A stretch of 64,000 nt of DNA. Source: Pseudomonas psychrophila (lineage in GTDB: Bacteria > Pseudomonadota > Gammaproteobacteria > Pseudomonadales > Pseudomonadaceae). The DNA lies in contig NZ_JYKZ01000010.1 of NCBI RefSeq assembly GCF_001043005.1, positions 110,323-174,322 on the forward strand, read 5' to 3'. Positions 1 to 9,700 of this stretch are shown piece by piece. Numbering within the stretch: position 1 is the first letter of the stretch; the number at the start of each line of letters is the position of its first letter. The position numbers and the translations under genes are program-made. Under the pieces are notes generated by a model, which did not search any database, was not told where the DNA came from, and was given only the letters and a program-made list of their open reading frames with translations.

Positions 1-260
1 GCGGTGAATGGGTGGTGACTGATCGCGCCCAGGCCTGGGCGTCGGTCAGTTATTACGGAGAAGAAACCGGCAATACCCTGACTGACGAACCCGCGCCGGG
101 TTACACCACGGCCGATATCGGCGGCTCTTACGAGCTCACCGACTCGATCACGTTGAACAGCTCCCTGAACAACCTCACGGACAAGCGTCTGGACGACGAA
201 ACCTACGGCACGGTGAACTACGGTCGCACCTTGTGGATGGGGGCTACGCTGAACTTCTGA
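1..260 (+). CDS. TonB-dependent receptor, C-terminal fragment (5' end outside window)
   Basis: Only the last 86 or so codons are in the window, read in the frame that stops at 258-260. The peptide has the alternating aromatic/polar pattern of outer-membrane beta strands. It contains the late 'SSLNNLTDKRLDD' motif typical of the penultimate strands of TonB-dependent receptors and ends in NF, the terminal aromatic residue needed for barrel assembly. The stretch NYGRTLWMGATLNF resembles the ends of CirA/FepA-like catecholate receptors, but the substrate cannot be decided from this fragment. It converges with the histidine kinase gene on the other strand and overlaps its 3' end by 17 bp. A receptor next to a two-component system suggests co-regulation, as in the PfeRS/PfeA arrangement; that is inference. 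Confidence 0.85.
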   Translation, partial: GEWVVTDRAQAWASVSYYGEETGNTLTDEPAPGYTTADIGGSYELTDSITLNSSLNNLTDKRLDDETYGTVNYGRTLWMGATLNF

Positions 261-1623
261 CCAGGGCCATCGGCAGCCTGACCACGGCGCACAGCCCGGC
301 GGGCGGCCGATTCTCCAGCAGCAATTCGCCGCCATGGGCCTGCACACAAGCGCGGGCGATGGCCAGGCCCAGGCCGATACCGCCATTGTGCGAACCGTCG
401 GCGGCGCCGAACTGTACGAAGGGTTCGAATACTTTGCTAAGCCATTCCTGCGGCAGGCCTTGGCCGTGATCGAGAATTTCCAGGCGCAGGGTGCCGTGGT
501 CTTCCTGGTGCAGGGTCAACGTGGCATCCCCGGCATGACGCAGTGCGTTGTCGATCAGGTTGGTCAAGGCCCGCTTCAACGCCAGGGGACGGCAGGTGAG
601 CATGATCGGCGCCGCGCCTGACCAGGTTACTGGCTGCTTCATGAGCCGGTAGCGCTTGGCCAGATCCTCCAGCATGTCATTCAGCACGATTGTCAGCGTG
701 GGCTCCTGCACTGCATCGTCACGAACGAAGTTGAGGGTTGCGCCCACCATCGCACTCAACTCATCCAGGCTTTCGAGCATGTCCTCGCGGGCAGGGCTTT
801 CTTCCAGCAGCTCCAACAGCAGTCGCAGTTCAGTGATGGGCGTGTTCAGGTCGTGGCTGAGCGCCGCGAGCATTCGAGTACGGCCTTCCACATGGCGGGC
901 GATATTGGCTTGCATGGTGTTAAAGGCTGCCGTCAGGTCGCGTGCCTCTTGAGGGCCGGTCAGGGGCAGTGGCGCAATCCATTCCCCGCGGCTGACGCGT
1001 TCGGTCGCCTGGGCCAGGGTTTTGACCGGGCGCACCACGCGGCTGATACAGAACATCACGATCAACAGCACTGGCACTGTCGTCACCGGCAGACTGTACG
1101 CCAGCATGCTTCCCCATTCGTAGGCGCCTGCCGGATGCTGCAAGGCGTTGAGGTAGCGCCCGTCGGGCAACTCGATGCTGCTGCGTAGCCGCAGGGGCGC
1201 CCAACCGTCGGGGCTGAATACGTGTCCCCGGGCATGGCCGCCGGTGATCCGTTCCAGTTGCATGTCAACGCGCACATCCTGAGCCAATTGCAGTTGCTCG
1301 CGCAGGGCGTTGGCCATTCGTTGTTCTTCGGCGCGCATGGCGAAGGGTTCGACCTCGGCCTGCTGATCGATCCAGAACTGCGCGTCCGCGCTGGTGGTTG
1401 CCCCCAGCAACCGGTCGAAGACTTCGTCTTGCGCTTCCATGGCGACATGGTGCGCAGTCACCAAACGCTCCAAGCTCATGGTTCGCGACAGGGGATGAAT
1501 CAACGCGCCGGTGTGTTGCACAAACAGCATGGCGATGGCATTGGAGGCGAGTAACGCGAGCAACAACAGTACGCTGAGTTGATGCAGCATCTTGCGGGGC
1601 CACAGGGCGCGCAGACGGCTCAT
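244..1623 (-). CDS. Sensor histidine kinase of a two-component system
   Basis: A 459-residue inner-membrane histidine kinase. The first membrane segment is at about residues 15-35 and the second at about 175-195. The region between is a periplasmic sensor of no family I recognise. A HAMP linker follows the second segment (PVKTLAQATERVSRGEW). The H-box is LAALSHDLNTPITELRL, with phosphoacceptor His257. The ATPase domain shows the N box (NLIDNALRHAG), a G1 box (ILDHGQGLP) and a G2 box (GGIGLGLAIARA). Its ATG overlaps the stop of the upstream response regulator (ATGA), so the two are translationally coupled. It probably responds to a metal or siderophore signal for the convergent receptor; this rests only on position. 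Confidence 0.9.
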   Translation of the reverse strand: MSRLRALWPRKMLHQLSVLLLLALLASNAIAMLFVQHTGALIHPLSRTMSLERLVTAHHVAMEAQDEVFDRLLGATTSADAQFWIDQQAEVEPFAMRAEEQRMANALREQLQLAQDVRVDMQLERITGGHARGHVFSPDGWAPLRLRSSIELPDGRYLNALQHPAGAYEWGSMLAYSLPVTTVPVLLIVMFCISRVVRPVKTLAQATERVSRGEWIAPLPLTGPQEARDLTAAFNTMQANIARHVEGRTRMLAALSHDLNTPITELRLLLELLEESPAREDMLESLDELSAMVGATLNFVRDDAVQEPTLTIVLNDMLEDLAKRYRLMKQPVTWSGAAPIMLTCRPLALKRALTNLIDNALRHAGDATLTLHQEDHGTLRLEILDHGQGLPQEWLSKVFEPFVQFGAADGSHNGGIGLGLAIARACVQAHGGELLLENRPPAGLCAVVRLPMALVRSSA

Positions 1624-2375
1624 GGCGCTTGCAACGTGACATCGGCCGCAAACAGATAGCCGCCGCCCCAGACCGTACGCAGCAACTCTGGCTCCCCGGT
1701 GCTGTGCGCCAGCTTGCGGCGCAGGCGACTGACCTGACGGTCGATGGCGCGATCACTGAGATCGCTGTCGGTCGCGGTGGTGAGGTCGATCAGGCGCTCT
1801 CGAGGTAGCAGCGTATTAGGATGGTCGAGAAACACCTGCAGCAGCTTGCTTTCGACCGTGCTGAGCACAATCAGCGTCTCTTGATCGCGAGTCAGCGTGG
1901 CGTGACTGGCGTTGTACAGCCAGCCTGCGAACAGATAACAAGGGCTCATTTTCACGGTGTTCGTCGAGCTAGCCTGCTTTGCTGCCGCGGGGCGGTGGCG
2001 ACGTAACACGCTGTTGATTCGTGCTACCAGCTCCCTGGGCTCAAAGGGCTTGGTCACATAATCGTCTGCCCCAAGGTCGAGCCCACGCACCCGGTCGGCA
2101 GAGGTGTCCCGTGCGGTCAGCAGAATCACCGGAGTATCGGCGCGCCGATGCAGCCGGCTGCACAAGTCAAAGCCATCGCCATCGGGTAACGACACATCGA
2201 GAATGATCACGTCAAAAGCGTGTTGCTTGAGCAATTGCCACATGCCCGCAGCGTCCGCAGCTGTGCGCACATCGAACGTGTGCCGGCGCAGGTACGCAGC
2301 CAGCGGTTCGCGAATTTTGCGGCTGTCGTCGACGATGAGTACGCAAGGCGCCGTGTTCGAGGGAAGGGTGGTCAT
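1620..2375 (-). CDS. OmpR-family response regulator
   Basis: A two-domain regulator of about 251 residues. The receiver domain has the acidic pair in LIVDDSRK, the phosphoacceptor Asp in VIILDVSLPDGDG, and the switch/lysine region DDYVTKPFEPREL. The C-terminal half is a winged-helix Trans_reg_C domain (SKLLQVFLDH...RLRRKL...VWGGGYLF). I placed the start at the ATG at 2375; a GTG at 2390 is also in frame and neither has a convincing ribosome binding site. It is the first gene of a two-gene unit with the histidine kinase and is divergent from the fecI-like sigma gene. The shared upstream region carries a candidate Fur site, so both units may be iron-regulated. Confidence 0.9.
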   Translation of the reverse strand: MTTLPSNTAPCVLIVDDSRKIREPLAAYLRRHTFDVRTAADAAGMWQLLKQHAFDVIILDVSLPDGDGFDLCSRLHRRADTPVILLTARDTSADRVRGLDLGADDYVTKPFEPRELVARINSVLRRHRPAAAKQASSTNTVKMSPCYLFAGWLYNASHATLTRDQETLIVLSTVESKLLQVFLDHPNTLLPRERLIDLTTATDSDLSDRAIDRQVSRLRRKLAHSTGEPELLRTVWGGGYLFAADVTLQAP

Positions 2376-2404
2376 GGCGGGTTGAAACACCGGGATAATC
2401 AGAT

Positions 2405-2423
2405 GGCAATGATACTACTAACG
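2405..2423 (+). promoter_or_regulatory. Candidate Fur box between the response regulator and the sigma-factor gene
   Basis: The 19 bases here match the classical Fur consensus (GATAATGATAATCATTATC) at 11 of 19 positions, with the left half AATGATA intact. It lies about 30 bp upstream of the response regulator start and 150 bp upstream of the sigma-factor start, where it could control either. The match is moderate. Confidence 0.4.
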
Positions 2424-2535
2424 CTTCTCAGTTGTTTCTGTATGAGCGTCAATCCTTCTCAGCCTTACAGGCTCGCCCTGCAACGAGGGGAGTTGTAACC
2501 AGGTATTGAAGTGGCGATCGTCCTGTGGGTACTAT

Positions 2536-2550
2536 TGAGAACAATTCGCA
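2536..2550 (+). promoter_or_regulatory. Candidate Fur box just upstream of the fecI-like gene
   Basis: TGAGAACAATTCGCA fits the 7-1-7 form of the Fur operator (TGATAAT-N-ATTATCA) at 10 of 14 positions and is itself a partial dyad. It lies 22 bp before the GTG I chose as the start of the sigma gene. Its presence argues against the longer reading frame beginning at 2525, which would place the operator inside the coding sequence. Fur control of fecI-like sigma genes is well known. Confidence 0.5.
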
Positions 2551-2572
2551 CTTACATCTGGAAGACCGACCG

Positions 2573-3079
2573 GTGCAACCTCCTTCGACGAGCAAGTTGA
2601 GCTTTTTTTTCAGCGATCATCATCGTTGGCTGTTGCAGCATATCCAGCGGTATTTGCGTAATCACGCGGACGCGGAGGACACAGCCGCCGATACGTTTTG
2701 CCAGTTGCTGACGGCCCGGGTTGATCCGGACGGCATCGAGCAACCTCGCGCATACCTCTCGACCATTGCCCGGCGCCTGATTTTTGATCGGCATCGTCGG
2801 CGCAAGCTGGAGTTGGCCTACCTCGAACGCCTGTCTCTGTTGCCCGAAGCGCTGGCGCCGTCCCCGGAAGAACAAGCGCTGTTGATCGAAGCCCTGGTGG
2901 CCATCGATCGGGCGATTGACGGCCTGCCGATGCCGGTCAAGGCGGCGTTCCTCTACAGCCAGCTGGATGGCCTGAGCTACGTTGAGATTGCCCGCAAGCT
3001 TGAGCTGTCGGAGCGCACCGTCAGCCGTTACATGAAACAGGCTTTGCGCCAGTGCTATTTGAGCGAAGGCGCGTTATGA
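2573..3079 (+). CDS. FecI-family ECF sigma factor (iron-starvation sigma)
   Basis: About 168 residues, the usual size for this group. Region 2 is in the N-terminal half (HHRWLLQHIQRYLRNHADAE, then DTAADTFCQLL). Region 4 is at the C terminus (VKAAFLYSQLDGLSYVEIA, then ELSERTVSRYMKQAL), a helix-turn-helix that reads the -35 element. It directs RNA polymerase to the promoter of the cognate TonB receptor gene when FecR relays the outer-membrane signal. The start chosen is the GTG at 2573, preceded by GGAAG. An upstream in-frame GTG at 2525 would overlap the candidate Fur operator. Its stop overlaps the fecR ATG (ATGA at 3076-3079), so the pair is coupled. The exact siderophore is not knowable from this gene. 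Confidence 0.88.
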   Translation: MQPPSTSKLSFFFSDHHRWLLQHIQRYLRNHADAEDTAADTFCQLLTARVDPDGIEQPRAYLSTIARRLIFDRHRRRKLELAYLERLSLLPEALAPSPEEQALLIEALVAIDRAIDGLPMPVKAAFLYSQLDGLSYVEIARKLELSERTVSRYMKQALRQCYLSEGAL

Positions 3080-4044
3080 GCAAGCAGCGTCTTGATCCCG
3101 TCAGCGAGCAGGCGATCGACTGGATGGTGCGCCTGCGTGCCGGCGAGCCGAATGTTGCGCTGCAAGAACGCTTCAATGCCTGGCTGGCCCTCGACCCCGC
3201 CCATGCCCAGGCCTGGACTACGTTGCAGGAACGACTGGGTGCTTCTTTCGGTACCGTTCGCGCGCTTGATCGGCGGGTGCCCGGACAGGCGGGCGAAGCG
3301 CGCCAACTGTTGCTGCAACCCAAGGCTTCGCGCCGTGATGCGCTGAGGGTTATCGCGGGGCTTGGCTTGCTTGGCGGCGCTACCTGGGTCGGTGCGCGCA
3401 GCCCATGGGGAGACTCACTGCTGGCTGACCTGCACACCGGGCGCGGTCAGCGTCAGGACTTCACGCTGGCGGACGGCAGCCGCCTGAGCCTGAATGCCGA
3501 GAGCTCTGTGGACCTGCGCTTCGATAACCAACAACGTCTGGTGATCTTGCGCCACGGTGAACTGGTGATCCAGGTCGCTGCCGATCCTCTTCGTCCGTTG
3601 AGTGTGCGCACCGCAGAAGGTGAAATTCGCGCACTGGGCACTCGCTTCCTCGTGGCCCAAGAGCACGGCGCCACTCGCGTAGTGGTGTTGCAGCACTCGG
3701 TCAACGTGCGGTTGTTCGACGGCACGAGCCAAGTTCTACAGGAAGGCCAGTCAGCCATCTTGCAAGCCAGCCACATTGCCCCGATTACCGGTGATCAACA
3801 TCATCGGGCCGATTGGTTAGTCGGGAGCCTCAATGTGCTGGACGACCCACTGGATCAGGTGGTCAACGCGCTACGCCCTTACAGTCGCGGTTTTGTGCGG
3901 GTGGCTCCCGAAGTCCGCAACGTGCGTGTTCAAGGGGTGTTTCCGTTGAACAATCCTGACCGGGTGTTCGCGGCACTGGCGGAAACGCTGCCGATTCGGG
4001 TTGATCGCTACAGCCCTTGGTTGACGTTAATTAGTGCGAAATAG
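3076..4044 (+). CDS. FecR-family anti-sigma regulator
   Basis: A 322-residue single-span regulator that holds and activates the FecI-like sigma factor. The N-terminal cytoplasmic segment is the DUF4880 type (EQAIDWMVRLRAGEPN, then FNAWLALDPAHAQAW). One hydrophobic segment follows (VIAGLGLLGGATWVGA, about residues 92-107). The periplasmic FecR domain comes next (QDFTLADGSRLSLNAESS...GELVIQV...GTRFLV) and ends in the C-terminal domain that contacts the receptor's signalling domain. I used the ATG at 3076, overlapping the sigma-gene stop, rather than the longer frame beginning at 3052. Gene order sigma-FecR-receptor is the canonical surface-signalling unit. Confidence 0.9.
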   Translation: MSKQRLDPVSEQAIDWMVRLRAGEPNVALQERFNAWLALDPAHAQAWTTLQERLGASFGTVRALDRRVPGQAGEARQLLLQPKASRRDALRVIAGLGLLGGATWVGARSPWGDSLLADLHTGRGQRQDFTLADGSRLSLNAESSVDLRFDNQQRLVILRHGELVIQVAADPLRPLSVRTAEGEIRALGTRFLVAQEHGATRVVVLQHSVNVRLFDGTSQVLQEGQSAILQASHIAPITGDQHHRADWLVGSLNVLDDPLDQVVNALRPYSRGFVRVAPEVRNVRVQGVFPLNNPDRVFAALAETLPIRVDRYSPWLTLISAK

Positions 4045-4146
4045 TGGAGCCGGAGCGTTATTTTTGAAAATCGCTCTCATGTGTGTCTGGTTTTCATTTC
4101 TCGTCCCACCTATCTCCTGACACTTCCACATTTTCAGGAGAACGCT

Positions 4147-6582
4147 GTGTTCAACCCGTGGCCTCACCCCCTTTGCGTCGCCGTCGCCCTGGCAACGCTG
4201 GCAAGTTCTACGCTGGCTCAAGCTCAGGATCGGACCTTCAATCTGCCCTCCGGCCCGCTCGCCAGCACCCTGAATGCCATTGCCAGCCAGAGCGGACACA
4301 TCGTTTCGCTGGAGCCGTCGCTGGTTAAGGGCAAACAGGCGCCAGCAGTGGTCGGCAAGATGCCCGCCGAGCAGGCGATGCAACAGGCACTGATGGGCAG
4401 CGGCTTGCAATTGCGCGTGACCGATCAAGGCAACTTCAGCGTCGAGCCGGCCATTGACAGCAATGCCGCGCTGCAACTGGGGGCTACCAACATCGTTGAA
4501 CTCAGCACGGATGCCACCACTGAAGGGTCGGGCTCCTACACCTCACGGGCCGTGACCATCGGCAAGGGCACCCACACCCTCAAGGAAATACCGCAGTCGA
4601 TCACTGTGGTGACCCGCAAGCAGCTGGACGATCAAGGTCTGACAGACCTCAAGGACGCGGCCAACAAGACCACCGGACTGGTCGGTGCACAGGGCGTGGG
4701 CAAAGGGATGATCCTCAGTTCGCGCGGGTTCCAGATCGACGACTGGCAATACGACGGTGTGCCGATCCCGCGCAACACCTATGCACTGGGCAACTGGGCA
4801 ACCCAGGACCTGATCTTCTTCGATCGCATGGAAGTGCTGCGTGGCGCATCCGGTCTGCTGCAAGGCACCGGCAGCCCGGGTGGCGCGGTCAATCTGGTGC
4901 GCAAACGCGGGCAGATCGCCCCCACGGTGACCCTCACCGGCAAGGCGGGCTCCTGGGATCATTACGGCTTGCAACTGGACGCCGGCGGACCGCTGAACCA
5001 GACAGGCACGGTCCGTGGCCGCTTCGTGGCCGACCAGGACGACAGCCACTCGTTTGTCGATTCCGAATGGAGCAAAACCACCTCGCTATACGGTGCGCTG
5101 GACTTCGATTTGCGCGACGACACCACCCTGGGCTTGGCGGTCAGCCAGTCCAGCGGCGAGTCGCGTCCAATGGTCCGTGGTTTTCCGCGCTATGCCGACG
5201 GCAGGGCCATCGACCTGTCGCGCAGCACCTACACCGGCGCGAAGTGGAACCACTCCCAGATCGATGTCACCACCCTGTATGCGGATCTGGAACACAGATT
5301 CAACGACGACTGGGCCTTCAAGGTCGGCGCCGTGCGTCAGGCCGAGGGCAATAAAGCCAAGAACCAGCGGGTGCAATCCATCCAGCAGGGCTTGGCGGCT
5401 GATGGCAGCGGCGTGCAGTACGCCGACTTTTACTCGAACTTCGACTCCACCAAAGTCGGCCTGGACATGAACCTCACCGGCAAATTTGAAGCCTTGTCCA
5501 TGCAGCAGGAAATCATGGTGGGCGGCAACTATTCGAAGTTGACCTCGGACGACAAATACGCGCGTACCTTCAATAACAGCACCGACACTATTTTCGGTAT
5601 CGACCATGATCGGCCTGACATCAGCTACGAAAGCCTGATCAATGCTCCCCAAGGGCAGGGCACCCTGAGCAACTATGACATTCGCCAAAAAGGCCTCTAC
5701 GGCAGTTGGCGAGTCAAGCCGGTCGACTCGCTGACCTTGGTGCTGGGTTCCCGGGTCAGTTGGTACGACTACAGCTACACGTATTGGACCCAGAAAACGT
5801 CCGGCATTACCGCCAACCCGGACAGCACCACCAACGAAACCGGGCAAGTCACCCCTTATGCCGGCATCGTCTATGACCTGAGCCGCGAGTGGGCCGTATA
5901 CGCCAGCTACACCGACGTTTTCGAACCACAGACTGCCCGCACCGTAACGGGGCCTGTGCTCAAGCCGGTGATCGGTAGCAACTACGAAGTCGGGATCAAG
6001 GGTGAGTTGATGGACGGCCGGGTCAACACCTCCCTGGCGGTGTTCCGTTATGACCAGGAAAACCGTGCTGTCCTCGACCTGGCGTCGCCACAGATCTGCG
6101 ACGGTTGGTACTGCTCGGTCGCCTCAGGGAAAGTGCGCAGCCAGGGGATTGAGGCTGAAATCAGCGGTGAAGTGACCGACAGCCTGCAACTGTTTGCCGG
6201 TTACACCTACAACACCACCCAGTACCTCAAAGACCCGGAAAACGAAGGCAAAATCTTCAGTTGGTGGACGCCCAAACACATGCTGCGGGTGTGGAGCAAC
6301 TACCAGTTCAGCGGTGACTGGAATCGTGTGAGCACCGGCCTCGGCTTCACCGCCCAAACCCGCACGGTTGGTTACGACCACTCCGTCAACGTACCGGGCT
6401 ACGCGGTATGGAATGCCCGAGTTGGCTACCAGATGACGCCGGAGATCGAACTGGCGATGAACGCCAACAACCTGTTCGACAAGACTTACTTCACTGCAGG
6501 CTATAACCAGCTCAACGGCAACAACAACTACGGTGATCCGCGTAACGTCATGTTCAGCGTTAAGTACACGCCGACGTTCTAA
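4147..6582 (+). CDS. TonB-dependent siderophore receptor with signalling domain
   Basis: An 811-residue outer-membrane transducer. The GTG at 4147 has AGGAG six bases upstream and begins a good signal peptide ending near TLAQAQ; a longer frame from 4081 lacks both. Domains in order: STN signalling domain (about residues 30-100, RTFNLPSGPLASTLNAIA), a region leading to the plug (VTIGKGTHTLKEIPQSITVV), the plug with VLRGASGLLQGTGSPGGAVN, then a 22-stranded barrel ending in F (KYTPTF). The STN domain means it both imports its ligand and signals through the FecR/FecI pair upstream. The plug and overall form resemble FpvA/FoxA/FiuA-type ferrisiderophore receptors. No siderophore biosynthesis genes are adjacent, so use of a foreign siderophore is a reasonable inference. 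Confidence 0.92.
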   Translation: MFNPWPHPLCVAVALATLASSTLAQAQDRTFNLPSGPLASTLNAIASQSGHIVSLEPSLVKGKQAPAVVGKMPAEQAMQQALMGSGLQLRVTDQGNFSVEPAIDSNAALQLGATNIVELSTDATTEGSGSYTSRAVTIGKGTHTLKEIPQSITVVTRKQLDDQGLTDLKDAANKTTGLVGAQGVGKGMILSSRGFQIDDWQYDGVPIPRNTYALGNWATQDLIFFDRMEVLRGASGLLQGTGSPGGAVNLVRKRGQIAPTVTLTGKAGSWDHYGLQLDAGGPLNQTGTVRGRFVADQDDSHSFVDSEWSKTTSLYGALDFDLRDDTTLGLAVSQSSGESRPMVRGFPRYADGRAIDLSRSTYTGAKWNHSQIDVTTLYADLEHRFNDDWAFKVGAVRQAEGNKAKNQRVQSIQQGLAADGSGVQYADFYSNFDSTKVGLDMNLTGKFEALSMQQEIMVGGNYSKLTSDDKYARTFNNSTDTIFGIDHDRPDISYESLINAPQGQGTLSNYDIRQKGLYGSWRVKPVDSLTLVLGSRVSWYDYSYTYWTQKTSGITANPDSTTNETGQVTPYAGIVYDLSREWAVYASYTDVFEPQTARTVTGPVLKPVIGSNYEVGIKGELMDGRVNTSLAVFRYDQENRAVLDLASPQICDGWYCSVASGKVRSQGIEAEISGEVTDSLQLFAGYTYNTTQYLKDPENEGKIFSWWTPKHMLRVWSNYQFSGDWNRVSTGLGFTAQTRTVGYDHSVNVPGYAVWNARVGYQMTPEIELAMNANNLFDKTYFTAGYNQLNGNNNYGDPRNVMFSVKYTPTF

Positions 6583-6661
6583 TGCCACCCATCACGCGTG
6601 TGGACGGAGGTTCGATCTTGAAGCCGCGTGAAGCCCGGAAATCACAAACGCCAGAAACACG

Positions 6662-6684
6662 AAAGCCGCGCAGTGCGCGGCTTT
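6662..6684. terminator. Hairpin terminator between the receptor gene and tRNA-Ile
   Basis: A perfect 10-bp stem (AAAGCCGCGC / GCGCGGCTTT) with a 3-base loop. It lies 79 bp after the receptor stop and 6 bp past the 3' end of the leftward tRNA gene, so it can serve both. The T-run is only three bases on the plus strand. Confidence 0.7.
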
Positions 6685-6689
6685 GAGTA

Positions 6690-6766
<77 letters not shown>

Positions 6767-6781
6767 TCAGTAGGCCGCGGA

Positions 6782-9700
6782 TTATAACGACGGTTTCTCA
6801 GTAGTGCTATCCGAAAAATCTGAAATTGATATGCGAAGGAAGGTTGCCGCGAATTTTTCAGCCGATAGAGGGGCGCTGACGATTGCGCCCTGGATGTGTT
6901 CGCAACCGGCTTGGGCCAGAAAGGCACGCTGTGCCCCGGTTTCTACGCCGTCCGCGATGATGGTCAATTGCAAGCTGTGCCCCAGTGTAATGATCGCGTG
7001 AACGATAGCGGCGTCGTGTACGTCATCGGGCAGGCCCTTGATAAATGACGAGTCGATTTTCAGGGTGTCCAGCGGCAAGCGCTTGAGGTAGCTAAGGGAT
7101 GAGTTGCCAGTGCCGAAATCGTCAATGGACAGTTTTACTCCCAGTTGCTTGAGTCGATGCAGGGCCTCACAGGCCTCTTCGGCTTGGCACGTTATGAAGC
7201 TTTCGGTGATTTTAAGTTGCAAGAAACCGGGTTTGAGCATGCAGGTGTTGAGCAGATGCTGGATGTGTTCCAGTAACCCGGGTTGGTGCAGTTGTGCACT
7301 CGCGAGGTTGACTGAGATTGCTCCAAATGGGGTGTATACCTGGTGCCATGAATGCAGTTGCTGGCAGGCGCGCTCAAGCATCCAGTCCCCGATTTGTATG
7401 ATCATGCCGTTTTCTTCGGCCAGATGAATCAGGCGCTCATGGGGTATCTCTCCGAGAATGGGATGGACCCAGTGGAGCAATGCTTCGGCACCGACCAAGC
7501 TGAAGTCATCCAGGCTGATTTTGGGCAGGTACAACAGTGATACCTGGCCTCGCTCCAGAGCACGACGCAGTTCATGGCTCAGGACGACTCTGGCACTGGC
7601 TTGTGAGCCAAGGTCGTGGCTGTAGCGTTCGACGCGGTTGCGCCCTTTGAGTTTGGAGTGATACATCGCGAGATCGGCGTTTTTGACGAGTGTGGCGACG
7701 TCGTCGCCATCATCCGGGAATACGCTGGTGCCGATGCTGGCACTGATGAAAAGCTCGTGCTCGCCTGCGAGGAAGGGAGCGTTGAAACACGCAAGCAGCT
7801 TGTGGGCAATCATTTGCGCATCATTTGTTTGTTTGAGCCCGGGTAGCAAAATGATGAACTCATCGCCGCCCAGGCGGGCAACAGTGTCTACGTCACGTAG
7901 CTGTTCTTTGAGGCGGGTTGCGATGCCTTTCAACAAAAGATCGCCCACGGGATGTCCGAGGCTGTCGTTGATATTTTTGAATCGATCAAGGTCCAGAAAT
8001 AGCACGGCACTACGTTGGCCGTTGCGTCTCTGGTCGGCGAGCACCTCGCACAACCGGTTTTCAAACAGTAAACGATTGGGAAGGTTGGTCAGCGGGTCGT
8101 GATGGGCCTGGTGGTCAAGGCGGGCCTGGGCATGCTTGAGGCTGGAAATGTCAGAAAACACCGCCACAAAGTGGGTGATCAGGTTGTCGCTGTTGCGCAC
8201 GGCGCTAATGGTCAACCAGTTAGGGTAGATTTCGCCATTTTTGCGTTTGTTGCTGATCTCGCCCTGCCAGTTGTCTGCGTTCGACAATTGGTGCCACATG
8301 GCAGCAAAAAAGACCTTGTCGTGTTGGCCTGAAGCCAGGATTCGTGGTGTTTGGCCCAGCACTTCGCTTTCGCTATAGCCGGTGATTTCGGTGAAGGCCC
8401 GATTTACTGCGGTGATTTTTTGCTGGGGGTCGGTAAAGATGATGCCTTCGGCCGTACTTTCAAAGACGGTGGCCGTCTGCAAGAGTTTTTCCTGCATTTG
8501 GTGGCGTTCGGTAATGTCGTGAATGAGGGTCAGAATGCAGTCTTCAGCTCCGATGATCAGCGGGTAGCAGGAGATTTCACAGAGACGAATGTGTCCGTCT
8601 TTATGACGGAAGTTGCAGCTGAAGTCCCGTACAAAGCCGTCCTGTTCCAGTAGTCGTAGTACTTCGCGCCGTTGCTGAAAATCTACCCATAGATGCAAGT
8701 CAAACGTTGAGTGGTGCAAGGCGCTGGCATTGTCATAACCACTGAGACGGCTGAAGCCTGCGTTTATCTCTATCAGCAGGCCGTCACTTTTTCGGCTCAC
8801 CAATAGGCCATTGGGTGAGGCGTGGAAAACTTTGACGAACTTTTCTTCGGATAACTGCAAGGCTTCTTCGGTCTGCTTCGTTTCGCTGATATTGATCATC
8901 AGGCCGCGCAGGACGATCTGCTGGTTGTGGGTTGTGATGCTGGCAATGTCGCGCAGCCAAAGTGTGTTGCCGTCTGCGGTAATCACGCGATAGTCCAGGC
9001 TGTGGTCGCAGTTGGCACTGACCTCTTTTTCACGGTAGGCCCGGGCTCGGGCCAGGTCGTCGGGGTGCAGGATTCGGTCCCAGAAACCCAGGCTTAGCCA
9101 TTCGGCAATCGGATAACCCAGCAACGCTTCTGCCTGGGGAGAGACATAGGTATAGGTGTCGCCGTCCAGGCGCGCTTCCCATGCGATAGCCGAAAGGCTT
9201 TCAATCATTCCCCTGTAGTGATGCTCGCTGCTACGCAGTTCCTGCTCAAGGGATGTTCGCCGGGAAATTTCGGAGCTCAGGCGTCGATTGATGCGTACGA
9301 CCACGAGCAGCACGATGATCAATAGCAGCGCGCCGGGGAGGACATACAGCAGCAAGGTGCGCCACAGTGCGCGATAGTCGCTTATGTTGCCGACCCAGTA
9401 CTGCTGAATGCTTTCGGTTTCACTGGGGCTTATATCAGCCAGCACCTTGTCGAGCAGTTCGAGCAGAACGGTCTGACTTTTGGGTACGGCCATGGCCAGT
9501 TGGAAGCGATATGGCGTCTCCCCGCTGACGTAAAGGCCGTCGAGCTTGAGCTGGCGCAGGCTCCATACGCTGGAGGCCAAGTCACCAACCATGGCGTCGA
9601 CCTGGTCAGTGGCCAGCGCCTGGAGAGCCGAACTGACGTTGGGCAGTGCAACGATATTCAAGTCCGGGTACTGCGCGCGCAGAAGCTCATGGGGGGCGTA

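Noticed and set aside
4066..4105. Possible FecI-type promoter (GAAAAT, then GTCTGG) before the receptor gene
   Set aside because: The elements resemble iron-starvation sigma promoters, but the spacing is about three bases too short. Too weak to list.
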